Source of the DNA: an uncultured Lactobacillus sp.
GTDB lineage: Bacteria > Bacillota > Bacilli > Lactobacillales > Lactobacillaceae
DNA length: 25,504 nt
Assembly: GCA_945281075.1 (NCBI GenBank)
Contig: CALYQE010000008.1
Location: 1 to 25,504 of the forward strand
Reading direction: 5' to 3'
Positions 14,861 through 22,487 of the stretch are shown here, in pieces (position 1 is the first letter of the stretch; each line of letters starts with the position of its first letter). Position numbers and translations under genes: made by a program. The notes beneath the pieces were generated by a model. That model was not told where the DNA came from. It saw only the letters and a program-made list of their open reading frames with translations, and did not search any database.

Positions 14861-15682
14861 ATGAACAATTCAATTACTAAAAACGCTTTGCGTGCTCTCT
14901 TATACGAAGTCGTAACGTTACCCAAGCCTGGCCTTGTTGACCCCATGAGCTCAGGACCACATCCTGATATGAATATTTATACTTTCATCGACAGTAGTCT
15001 TAGTTTAGAAAAATATTTTACAGATGCCGTAATTATCGGGCATGAATTTATTGGTGAAGATTTAACCAAAATGTTTTTCAAATTACGTAAAAAGGGCGTC
15101 ACTGCTGAAAAAGAAATGTTTAAAGCAACCTGTGGTGCTAACACGCATAAGGGAGCAATTTTTGCCTTGGGAATTTTTGCCTGTGCAGAAAGCTATTGTC
15201 ATAAAAGACAAACTGAGCTATTCATCACAATCGCTCAAATGTGTAAGGGATTAGTAGAACATGATTTAGTTAAAAATAATCAAATGAGGACAGCAGGAGA
15301 AAAAGAGTTTCAAAAATATGGTGCTGGTGGTGCTCGTGCTCAAGCCGAACAGGCATATCCTGTAGTGCGTGAAGTCGCGTTGCCTTTTTTAAAAAACAGT
15401 ACTGGTAGTTTACAGACAAGGCTACTGGATACGCTAATGAAAATTGCTACTGTGACTGCAGATAGCAATCTGATTAAGCGTGCTGGAGACTACCAAGTAA
15501 TTACTTGGCTTAAAGAACGCGCAAATAAATACCTAAAATTAGGCGGCTACGCTACTATAGAAGGGCAAAAAGAACTTGAACAACTCAATAACGAGTGTTT
15601 AGAAAAAAACTACAGCTTGGGCGGCTGCGCTGATTTACTAGTTGTCACAATTTTCATAGCACTTGAACGAGGTTATATTTAA
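14861..15682 (+). CDS. citG: CitG-type triphosphoribosyl-dephospho-CoA synthase
   Basis: This 273-residue protein has clear CitG signatures: EVVTLPKPGLVD at 16-27, GPHPDMNIYTF at 32-42, and ATCGANTHKGAIF at 89-101. CitG joins dephospho-CoA and ATP to make the precursor of the phosphoribosyl-dephospho-CoA prosthetic group of citrate lyase or malonate decarboxylase acyl carrier proteins. No citrate lyase, malonate decarboxylase, CitX or CitC gene is in the window, so the acceptor is missing or elsewhere. It is 11 bp after the preceding gene and has only a weak ribosome site, suggesting translational coupling. Its use of dephospho-CoA links it to the CoaD/CoaA cassette across the gap. Length and motifs are normal, so activity is expected. 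Confidence 0.9.
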   Translation: MNNSITKNALRALLYEVVTLPKPGLVDPMSSGPHPDMNIYTFIDSSLSLEKYFTDAVIIGHEFIGEDLTKMFFKLRKKGVTAEKEMFKATCGANTHKGAIFALGIFACAESYCHKRQTELFITIAQMCKGLVEHDLVKNNQMRTAGEKEFQKYGAGGARAQAEQAYPVVREVALPFLKNSTGSLQTRLLDTLMKIATVTADSNLIKRAGDYQVITWLKERANKYLKLGGYATIEGQKELEQLNNECLEKNYSLGGCADLLVVTIFIALERGYI

Positions 15683-16205
15683 AAACGTCTGAAAAGAAAC
15701 AAAAAATTTAAAAAATCTTTTTAGGTTTTAGTATTTATAAACTTGCATCTAATAAGATTTCTGTTTTTAGTAAAAAGTAAAACTGACTAAAATTAAACTT
15801 TTTTCCCACGTCAAAATTTACTAGCATTTATTTTGGTGCCACCAATAAAAAGACAAAACCAAATAAGTAAATTTTCTTCTTAAGCAGGCCATTAAAGTTA
15901 AGAAAATACCTTTTGATTTGTTAACTAGTAATAAAAATAATATTAGAAAATAGCGTCATGAGCAATTTTTAGTGAGCATCTTGACACGTAGATTGGCCTG
16001 TTACAGAGGATGCCGCCTTTTAAAATAGATAATGAAGAAGGCACAACAAATTTTACGATAATTTGTATCAGTTACCCTTAGAAATGTTAAAATCTAAATT
16101 AAGCAATATAATTATATATATATTAATTGCGATATATTACGTTTAATATTAAATATACTTATAATTAATAATTTTGAACTAGGAAATTTAAATTAGGAAA
16201 AATAT
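15683..16205. other. AT-rich non-coding gap
   Basis: This stretch between the convergent citG and coaA genes shows no credible reading frame on either strand. A weak hairpin, CTGAAAAG (15689-15696) with CTTTTTAG (15717-15724) followed by GTTTTAG, might end the citG transcript. A less AT-rich island around 15950-16020 stands out from its surroundings but I recognise nothing in it; it might be a decayed gene. The 16090-16200 part is almost pure A/T. Confidence 0.4.
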
Positions 16206-16235
16206 AAAAAAGACGTTAAAATTAACGTCTTTTTT
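16206..16235 (-). terminator. Strong bidirectional terminator after coaA
   Basis: AGACGTTA (16211-16218) pairs perfectly with TAACGTCT (16223-16230), extended by A5 on the left and T5 on the right, so a T-run follows the stem on either strand. It lies 22 bp past the coaA stop and also guards against read-through from citG. Confidence 0.9.
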
Positions 16236-16257
16236 GTTAGTCTAAAGAATCTTTTTT

Positions 16258-17169
16258 CTAGTACTGCCGTAAATAAATTTTATTAATTCGATGTTGGTAT
16301 GTCTTATGCAAAATCATATTTGACCTATCTTTGGTTGGCTCAATATATTCGCGTAAGTTAACTAAATTAACCGTTTGCCAGACTTTTTCTGCCATTGCAA
16401 CTGCTTTACTTTTTGGTCCATTTGCCCAAGGATAATAAAAACTTGCTCGATTATCTCTATTCATTGTCAAAAAATGCACAAAACGTTGCAAAAACCACGT
16501 TCTAATTAAATCTTCACTTGCATCAATATAAATACTGAAATCAAAAAAATCACTCATTACCATAGTATCATTAGACAAAATCTGCAGGATATTTATGCCT
16601 TCAATTATCAGAATATTAGGATTGGTAATTTTGCCATAACTACCCGGAAGAATATCTGATAATTCTTGAGAATAAAGTGGATAAAAAACCTCTTTTTGCC
16701 CACTAGCTACATCAGACAGAAAATCTAATAAAAGCTTATTATTATAAGATTCAGGAAAGCCTTTAAAACTCATCAACCTTTTTTTCTTCAACTGCCAGTT
16801 TGGGTAAAGAAAGTCATCAGTTGACATTAACTGCACTCTTAAATTGGGATAAAATTGTTCGAATAAAATTTTAAGAAGTCTTGACATAGTTGTTTTGCCA
16901 ACAGCAACTGGCCCTGAAATTCCAATGATAAAAGGTTTATTTTCATTACTTGTACAAACAAAACGATTGATTGACTTCAGCACCTGTTCTTTGTTACGTA
17001 CAAAAAAGTATAAATAACACACAAGCGGGATATAAACCTCATTAATGTCTTTAACGCTGACTATATTACTGAATGAAGTTAGTTCTTTTTGTTCGACTTT
17101 GGTGATTCTGTTAGCATCTCTAATAGTTTGCGCCCAAACTTTCCTTGAAATTTTAGTAAAATTATTCAT
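16258..17169 (-). CDS. coaA: Pantothenate kinase type I
   Basis: This 303-residue P-loop kinase phosphorylates pantothenate, the first and usually controlling step of CoA synthesis. The Walker A motif GPVAVGKT is at 86-93 in the typical IGISGPVAVGKTTMSRLL context; MSTDDFLYPNW carries the catalytic aspartate; GFPESYN, ITNPNILIIEGINIL and DFSIYIDA are standard CoaA segments, and the C-terminus ends with HKTYQHRINKIYLR. Length is close to E. coli CoaA (316). It is last in a leftward unit, 2 bp after the PanT-like gene, followed by a strong terminator. Being beside coaD and a pantothenate-type carrier, and between two acyl-CoA gene groups, it likely boosts the CoA pool. Confidence 0.95.
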   Translation of the reverse strand: MNNFTKISRKVWAQTIRDANRITKVEQKELTSFSNIVSVKDINEVYIPLVCYLYFFVRNKEQVLKSINRFVCTSNENKPFIIGISGPVAVGKTTMSRLLKILFEQFYPNLRVQLMSTDDFLYPNWQLKKKRLMSFKGFPESYNNKLLLDFLSDVASGQKEVFYPLYSQELSDILPGSYGKITNPNILIIEGINILQILSNDTMVMSDFFDFSIYIDASEDLIRTWFLQRFVHFLTMNRDNRASFYYPWANGPKSKAVAMAEKVWQTVNLVNLREYIEPTKDRSNMILHKTYQHRINKIYLRQY

Positions 17170-17171
17170 TT

Positions 17172-17783
17172 TTAAATCCTTTTCAACACATATTGCAGAG
17201 GTCTAACAACAACAGGAGTTAACAAGGCTGTAAAAACAGCCTCGAGTAAACCATTCAAACCCAAAGAAGCTAGCAAAATAAAAAATAAAGGCGTGTTTGT
17301 ACTAAAATCGCCTAGATAGGAAACTAATACCGCAGGAGTTTTCATAAAAAATAGACTAGCAAGAATAATGACTAGAGTTGTGTTAACCAAGGAAGCCATT
17401 GCTCCACTAAGCACATTAGCAACTTTTTGACTTCCTTTACTTTTATTCTTAAAAAAGATCCCAGTTGCTCCGGAAGCAAGGCCAGCGAGAATACTGGGAA
17501 CTAAAGAAATTATAGGATTCCTAAATAGCAAAAGGCTTACCATATCGCCTGGCTGAGTGTATGCTACCATTAATCTTGTAATTCCCCAGATCAGGCCAAA
17601 AATAGTACCATAACGAGGCCCCAGCAAAGTGCTATAAATAGCAACAGTAAGGGGGATAGTTGTAATTGCTGGCAACGTCGGCAAAATTCGAATATATCCA
17701 ATATTAGGTACAAAAGTTTGCAAAATAAGAATAGCGATAAATACTGCAGTAATAGTTAAATTTGGTGTGAATTCTCTTTTCAT
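17172..17783 (-). CDS. ECF transporter substrate-binding subunit, probably pantothenate (PanT)
   Basis: This 203-residue membrane protein has five to six hydrophobic segments and the N-terminal pattern of ECF S-components (LTITAVFIAILILQTFVPNIGYI, then STLLGPRYGTIFGLIWGITRL). It would bind the vitamin and work with the shared EcfAA'T module encoded elsewhere. Pantothenate is inferred from being between coaD (14 bp) and coaA (2 bp). A frame from GTG at 17795 would add four residues but contains the GGGAG site, so ATG at 17783 is chosen. A different vitamin cannot be ruled out from sequence alone, but CoA context makes PanT the best reading. Confidence 0.8.
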   Translation of the reverse strand: MKREFTPNLTITAVFIAILILQTFVPNIGYIRILPTLPAITTIPLTVAIYSTLLGPRYGTIFGLIWGITRLMVAYTQPGDMVSLLLFRNPIISLVPSILAGLASGATGIFFKNKSKGSQKVANVLSGAMASLVNTTLVIILASLFFMKTPAVLVSYLGDFSTNTPLFFILLASLGLNGLLEAVFTALLTPVVVRPLQYVLKRI

Positions 17784-17797
17784 TTTTTCTCCCACAA

Positions 17798-18280
17798 TTA
17801 TTTTTTCAGATATTTCTTTTTTAAAGCCAAATCTACGTTATGCGGAACAAATTTGGATAAATTACCATTAAAACTCGCTATTTCTCTAATTAAACTTGAA
17901 GAAATACAGCTATTTTTCAAACTTGAAAGTAAGATAATTGTTTCGATACTGCTGTCCATTTTTTTATTCATATATGCAATTTGCTGTTCGTAAACAAAAT
18001 CTTTTTCATTTCTTATTCCCCTGACAATTACATCAGCATCCAGTTCACGAACAAGTTTAATCGTTAAATCATTTTGAACTAGTTGAACACTAACATTTTC
18101 CCAATTTTCAACTGCATCTTTAACCAATTTGTACCTTTTAATAGGTGAAAATAACGTGTTTTTATGAGTATTATTAGAAATTACAACAATGACTTGATCA
18201 AAAAGCCTAGCTGCCTTTTCAATAATATCCAAATGACCATTGCTAATAGGATCGAAGCTTCCAGGAAAAATTGCTTTCAT
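17798..18280 (-). CDS. coaD: Phosphopantetheine adenylyltransferase
   Basis: This 160-residue nucleotidyltransferase converts 4'-phosphopantetheine and ATP to dephospho-CoA. It carries PGSFDP at 6-11, the GH of NGHLD at 15-16, VRGIRNEKDF at 86-95 and ISSSLIRE at 126-133, all standard for CoaD. Length matches the family. It starts 4 bp after the hydrolase stop, with only a weak ribosome site, so translation is probably coupled. In many lactobacilli coaD lies next to rsmD/ylbN; a copy here, among acyl-CoA genes, may be an extra pathway-linked one, which only the whole genome can tell. Its product is also the substrate of CitG. Confidence 0.95.
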   Translation of the reverse strand: MKAIFPGSFDPISNGHLDIIEKAARLFDQVIVVISNNTHKNTLFSPIKRYKLVKDAVENWENVSVQLVQNDLTIKLVRELDADVIVRGIRNEKDFVYEQQIAYMNKKMDSSIETIILLSSLKNSCISSSLIREIASFNGNLSKFVPHNVDLALKKKYLKK

Positions 18281-18284
18281 ATTA

Positions 18285-19076
18285 TCATCTGATTTCTAAA
18301 AAATTGCCCATGAGCGTATTGAATTCATCGGGCTTCTCGGCCATGATGTCATGGCCGGCATCACTCACAATATTTACTTTAATTTGTTCATTATGCTTTT
18401 GCATTTCTGTTGTATAACCAAGTTTAAAATATGGACTCTTGGATGAACTAACAGACAACATAGGAATACTAATTGAATAAACTATCTCACGCCAATCCTT
18501 TTGCACGTGATCTAATAGCAAGGGTATATTCTTTTCAACATCAAAGGGGTGCTTTTTTTTAAATGGATATAATTTTGACCACACCCGTTTGTCAATTCCG
18601 TTTAAGGTTTCCTTAATGTGATTATTTTGCGTTAACACTTGCATAAAATTATCTGAGGTTAACCTCACTTCATTGTGCATCCACCCATAATTCCAATTTG
18701 GGTCGTTCAACATCTTAGGCGTCTGATCAATCGTAATTACTTTAACCACGTTAATTTCGGGATAGTAAAGCATCAACCCCCAGACCACGCTTGCACCCAT
18801 AGAATGACCTACTAGAATTACAGACTTTAATGCCAAGTATTTTATCAATTGAGCTGTGTCATTAATTACTTCATTAATAGTATTGGCTGCAGGTCCTTGG
18901 GACTTACCGTGCCCCACATGATCAAAGGTTATTACTTGATAACCCTTTTTGACCAAATAAGAGACTTGCTCTGACCAGACTACGTGATTACCGCCAAAGC
19001 CATGACAAAAAACAACAGTCGGTCCTGTTCCTGTGACTTCATAGTAAATTTTTTTATTATTAATTTGCATAAACAT
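18285..19076 (-). CDS. Alpha/beta hydrolase
   Basis: This 263-residue protein has the alpha/beta hydrolase fold: oxyanion segment HGFGG at 25-29, nucleophile elbow GHSMGA with S92, and catalytic H242 in DAGHD. The usual acid after strand 7 is not obvious; D117 in IDQTP after strand 6 might serve instead. It could be an esterase, for instance releasing quinate or shikimate from plant esters such as chlorogenate, but it has no feruloyl-esterase signature that I can see and no signal peptide, so this is open. It lies 38 bp after the LysR 2 stop and 4 bp before coaD, so it is the link between regulator and CoA-supply genes. Start ATG at 19076 has an AAAGGA site. Confidence 0.8.
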   Translation of the reverse strand: MFMQINNKKIYYEVTGTGPTVVFCHGFGGNHVVWSEQVSYLVKKGYQVITFDHVGHGKSQGPAANTINEVINDTAQLIKYLALKSVILVGHSMGASVVWGLMLYYPEINVVKVITIDQTPKMLNDPNWNYGWMHNEVRLTSDNFMQVLTQNNHIKETLNGIDKRVWSKLYPFKKKHPFDVEKNIPLLLDHVQKDWREIVYSISIPMLSVSSSKSPYFKLGYTTEMQKHNEQIKVNIVSDAGHDIMAEKPDEFNTLMGNFLEIR

Positions 19077-19114
19077 ATTTATTTTTCCTTTTTATCATGT
19101 CATTATTTTAATTA

Positions 19115-20029
19115 TCAAACAGAGAGCTTTTTATATTTGGCAAAATAATTCAAAAACCAATTTTTAGTGTAATCAACGGTAGGGCTCTCAAGTGAAGTGA
19201 TTGTGCTGCACAGGGAAATCTTCCATGGAAACCTAGGATCCATTTCTTTACTCTTTATTTCTTTATCGCTATAGTTTCGGCCAATTGGTGCCGCCAATAT
19301 TCCAACTAGATTCGAGTCTCTTTGAACAAGGTTTAAAACTAAATCCCAAGAAACGGTCTGTAAAAAGTAATTCGGCTTAATTCGGTCTCCCCTAAGTCTT
19401 TTGTTTAGTTGAAATGTCACCATAAAACTATCAGTTAAAGTAACAATCTTTTCTTTTTCAACTTCAGTAAAGGGTATTACCATATTTTTAGCATTATTAA
19501 ACCTGTGATTCGCATTGAACCATACCCTTACGCTACTTTCGTAAATTAAATTTTCATAAATGCCCTCAATTGTTGCGGGTGATACTATAACGGCCAAGTC
19601 TATGTCACCTAAGACGAGCATTTTTTGCAAATGATAGGCACCTCGCTCGATTAATTTTAATTCAATACCAGGATTAGTATTGATGAAGGAAATCAAAGCA
19701 TCATTAAATACAATTGAGTTAATCACTGGAGCAATTCCAATTTTGACTGTCCCATTTTTCTCATTTGACAATTTATTTAATTTTTCCATCATTTCAACAT
19801 ATTGCTGATAAACTTTTTTCGACTCACTGACAAGCATCATTCCGTAGCGAGTTAAACCAATAATCCGTCCTTTTTTGTGTTTAAATACCTGAATTCCCTT
19901 TTTGAACTCAATGTCCTTAATTGATTTACTAATAGCAGGTTGTGAAACGTGCAATATCTCTGCACTTTTTGTTAAATTAAAGTCGTTATCCACAACAGTA
20001 AGCAAATATTTAATTTGATTAATATCCAA
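19115..20029 (-). CDS. LysR-family transcriptional regulator 2
   Basis: This 304-residue regulator has the LysR winged helix at 1-60 (DINQIKYLLTVVDN, SAEILHVSQPAISKSIKDIE) and the effector domain from about residue 90 (GTVKIGIAPVINS onward). The start is a TTG at 20029 with an AGAGGG site 7 nt upstream; there is no ATG alternative near. It is transcribed in the same direction as the hydrolase, coaD, panT-like and coaA genes with no terminator between, so it probably heads that unit. The CoA-transferase upstream is in the same direction but separated by a terminator. Likely targets are its own unit or the CoA-transferase promoter; not provable here. Confidence 0.9.
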   Translation of the reverse strand: MDINQIKYLLTVVDNDFNLTKSAEILHVSQPAISKSIKDIEFKKGIQVFKHKKGRIIGLTRYGMMLVSESKKVYQQYVEMMEKLNKLSNEKNGTVKIGIAPVINSIVFNDALISFINTNPGIELKLIERGAYHLQKMLVLGDIDLAVIVSPATIEGIYENLIYESSVRVWFNANHRFNNAKNMVIPFTEVEKEKIVTLTDSFMVTFQLNKRLRGDRIKPNYFLQTVSWDLVLNLVQRDSNLVGILAAPIGRNYSDKEIKSKEMDPRFPWKISLCSTITSLESPTVDYTKNWFLNYFAKYKKLSV

Positions 20030-20063
20030 GACAAGGCCCTCTATTTCATAAAATCTTAGCTTG

Positions 20064-20117
20064 TTAAAAAAGCAGTATTCAAATGCTTCTTTTAGAAACT
20101 ATTTAAAAATACTGCTT
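20064..20117 (-). terminator. Intrinsic terminator after the class I CoA-transferase
   Basis: AAGCAGTATT (20070-20079) pairs perfectly with AATACTGCTT (20108-20117), with a 28-nt loop; on the minus strand the stem is followed by six T. A second small dyad TAGCTTA/TAAGCTA (20126-20145) overlaps the stop codon of the gene. Confidence 0.8.
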
Positions 20118-20142
20118 CTCAATGTTAGCTTAACTTGATAAG

Positions 20143-21714
20143 CTACTTGTCATTTTTGATATTCATAACAGGTTCTTGAAAAATTCTAGAATCCATTGTC
20201 TTTAAATTATCACTAACTTCTGGTTTAAATTCCATCTGGTCAAGTATGTCTTTTTGTAAATCAATTCCTGGAGCAATTTCGATTAGTTTCAAACCATTTG
20301 CAGTTAATTCAAACACTGCACGTTCAGTAACATATAAAACTTTTTGTTTGTTAGCATAAGCAACTTCACCAGAAAATGTTACTTGCTGAACATGCTTTAC
20401 AAACTTCTTTACTTTACCTTCTTGAATAATATGCAGGTTACCATCTTTAATTTCTTCTTTTAAGCCTGCAGCAGTAAAAGTTCCTGTGAAAATAATTTTA
20501 GCTGTATTTTGAGTAATATCAACAAACCCACCGGTACCAGCAATTTTAGGGCCAAACTTGGAAACATTTAGGTTACCTTTTTCATCAGCTTCGGCCAAGC
20601 CTAAGAAAGTCAGGTCAATGCCGCCACCGTCATAAAAGTCAAACATGTATGGCTCGTCAATAATTGACTGCGGTGTAATCGAAGCGCCAAAGTTTCCCCC
20701 ACCTAAAGGTGTACCACCAAAGGTCCCTGGCTCAACCGTTGTCATAATATTTCCTGACAAACCTTCTTCATTGAGAACTAAGGAACAGGTTTCTGGAAAC
20801 TTGCCGATACCAAAGTTAACTACTTGATCGGTCTTAGGATCAAAGAAAAAGGCAGCGCTACGAGCAATAACTTTTTTATTGTCTAAAGGCAGATTGATTT
20901 CATCTGCTGCTCTAATTACAGAAGATTTAATGAAATCAGGATTAAATTGAGTATCCGTTGTCTGCTTTGTCATGGAACTATTTTCGGTTTCAACAACATA
21001 ATCGACTAAAACGCCAGGTATACGAATATCCTTTGGGTTCATCGTTCCTCTCTTAAGAACTCGTTTCACTTGAACAAAAACTTTACCACCATTGTTGTGA
21101 GCAGCCATAGCAATTGCAGTAGCTACTAAAGTTAGCGGTTCATCATCAAAGGTGATATTTCCATCCTCATCAGCATAAGTACCACGTAAAAGCGCAACAT
21201 TTGGTTTCGGAACTTCATATGCAAGATAATCTTTTCCATGAATGTTAATTCTATTAACTAAAGTTGCATTTTTAGCTGCGTCATTTAAGCGACCTCCACT
21301 TAACTTTGGATCAACAAAAGTTCCAAGCCCAACATTAGTTATTAAAACGGGTTTGTGAGCGGCGGCATCTCTGAAAATTTGTGAAAGAACACCTTGTGGG
21401 AAATTAAATGCTTCAAAATCATTTTCAGCAGACAATGGAGCTAGTTCTGGTGCTAACGCATAGTGCCCTCCAACTAAGCGATGAAGAAATCCTTTTTCTG
21501 CAAAGTTGTTTGTCCCACTATGCTTGCCATCTCCAATTCCAGACGCATGCCATACATCTAGACTTTTTGGATGACCCTCTTTTTTGAATCTTGCTCTCAT
21601 ACATTCCAAAATTTCTTCAGGTGTATCAGTACCTAAAAATCCATCAAGTGCAATAATAGCATTATCAGGAATTAGTTCTGCAGCCTTTTGGCTATTGATA
21701 AATTTAATTGCCAT
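20143..21714 (-). CDS. Propionate/acetate-type CoA-transferase, YdiF-like
   Basis: This 523-residue protein fuses the alpha and beta halves of class I CoA-transferases in one chain, as in propionate CoA-transferase (Pct) and E. coli YdiF. The first half has ALDGFLGTDTPEEIL and ITNVGLGTFVDP; the second has VNFGIGKFPET and the catalytic glutamate E328 in TTVEPGTFGGTP. It moves CoA from acetyl- or another acyl-CoA to a carboxylate via a glutamyl-CoA thioester. ATG at 21714 has a strong AGGAGG site. It forms its own unit, with a cre-like box upstream and a terminator downstream. YdiF is encoded next to ydiB-aroD in E. coli, which supports a shared pathway with the left cluster. Lactate or short acids are alternative substrates. 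Confidence 0.92.
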   Translation of the reverse strand: MAIKFINSQKAAELIPDNAIIALDGFLGTDTPEEILECMRARFKKEGHPKSLDVWHASGIGDGKHSGTNNFAEKGFLHRLVGGHYALAPELAPLSAENDFEAFNFPQGVLSQIFRDAAAHKPVLITNVGLGTFVDPKLSGGRLNDAAKNATLVNRINIHGKDYLAYEVPKPNVALLRGTYADEDGNITFDDEPLTLVATAIAMAAHNNGGKVFVQVKRVLKRGTMNPKDIRIPGVLVDYVVETENSSMTKQTTDTQFNPDFIKSSVIRAADEINLPLDNKKVIARSAAFFFDPKTDQVVNFGIGKFPETCSLVLNEEGLSGNIMTTVEPGTFGGTPLGGGNFGASITPQSIIDEPYMFDFYDGGGIDLTFLGLAEADEKGNLNVSKFGPKIAGTGGFVDITQNTAKIIFTGTFTAAGLKEEIKDGNLHIIQEGKVKKFVKHVQQVTFSGEVAYANKQKVLYVTERAVFELTANGLKLIEIAPGIDLQKDILDQMEFKPEVSDNLKTMDSRIFQEPVMNIKNDK

Positions 21715-21854
21715 CAGATTTTATCCTCCTAATATATTGAATATTATTTTGTTAAATTACAAATGAACCAATGAGTTTAAGCGTTGAGTTTACGAGAGCA
21801 ATTTTTGTAATTAAATAATTAATATCAATTTTTTGTCATTTAAGACACGTCAAT

Positions 21855-21944
21855 TTTCACCAAAACAATGTGAAATCTAACATCTTTCTGACATAATTTA
21901 GGGTACCGCTTTCATAATATTATTGTGAAATACTTAATTTTCAC
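21855..21944 (-). promoter_or_regulatory. Control region of the class I CoA-transferase: cre-like box inside paired dyads
   Basis: The 326-bp gap 21715-22040 holds a cre-like box TGAAAGCGGTACCC (21914-21901, 12 of 14 consensus positions). On either side is an inverted repeat of one hexamer: TTTCAC-N9-GTGAAA (21855-21875) and GTGAAA-N8-TTTCAC (21925-21944). Four copies of one half-site in 90 bp suggest a specific regulator besides CcpA. No clear -35/-10 pair could be assigned. Confidence 0.5.
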
Positions 21945-21974
21945 TGAATGTATAACCTTTGGTTATGGTTTAAT

Positions 21975-22017
21975 CAAAAAACTCGCATTTGTAGAAATTT
22001 CTTTGAACAAATGCGAG
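21975..22017 (-). terminator. Intrinsic terminator of the hydratase unit
   Basis: CTCGCATTTGT (21982-21992) and ACAAATGCGAG (22007-22017) form a perfect 11-bp stem with a 14-nt loop. On the minus strand it is followed by TTTTTTGA. It lies 23 bp past the MaoC-type gene stop and separates that unit from the CoA-transferase. Confidence 0.88.
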
Positions 22018-22040
22018 ACACTTTTTACAAGGGGTTTTGA

Positions 22041-22457
22041 TTATTTAGTAGCCATACATTGGGCTTGACCACTAGTAACAACAATATTATCTTGGTTAGT
22101 TACGATCGTATCGTATACAACAATAGTAAAATTCTTCTTAGGGATAAATTCTGTAATAGTACACTTAACTGTCAATATATCATTTAAATAAACGGGTTTG
22201 GCAAAACGAAGTGACTGATCCAAGTAAATACAACTTTCTTGACCAGGAATGTGTTCAGCTAAACAAGTAGAGATAAAGGCCGCAGTAATCATACCGTGAG
22301 CGATTCGGTGCTTAAACTGCGTTTTTTTTGCAAAATTTTCATCCATGTGAACAGGGTTATGGTCGCCACTCAATTCAGCAAATTGTTGTACGATTGACTC
22401 AGTAACTTGTTTGGTAAAAGTTCCAGATAAGCCAATTCTTAGTTTTTCTTCAGCTAT
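22041..22457 (-). CDS. MaoC-type (R)-specific enoyl-CoA hydratase, start codon unresolved
   Basis: The hotdog-fold hydratase 2 motif ELSGDHNPVHMDE with its catalytic Asp-His pair, and the later RIAHGMITAAF segment, identify a MaoC/PhaJ-type enoyl-CoA hydratase. The first conventional in-frame start is a TTG at 22373, inside this motif, yet the same frame upstream still encodes family-like sequence (EEKLRIGLSGTFTKQVTES). The frame is open back to a stop near 22488, with no ATG, GTG or TTG. An ATA at 22457 lies 7 nt after an AGAGG site and gives 138 residues, the normal family length. An ATG at 22474 is out of frame and ends after six codons. So either a rare start codon is used or a one-base shift has broken the 5' end. 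It follows the FabK-like gene closely and ends at a terminator. Confidence 0.7.
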   Translation of the reverse strand: MAEEKLRIGLSGTFTKQVTESIVQQFAELSGDHNPVHMDENFAKKTQFKHRIAHGMITAAFISTCLAEHIPGQESCIYLDQSLRFAKPVYLNDILTVKCTITEFIPKKNFTIVVYDTIVTNQDNIVVTSGQAQCMATK

Positions 22458-22487
22458 GATAATGCCTCTTTCATTAATCTCTTTATA

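Noticed and set aside
20143..21714. Acrylate pathway (lactate to propionate) via propionate CoA-transferase
   Set aside because: No lactoyl-CoA dehydratase subunits or activator are in the window.
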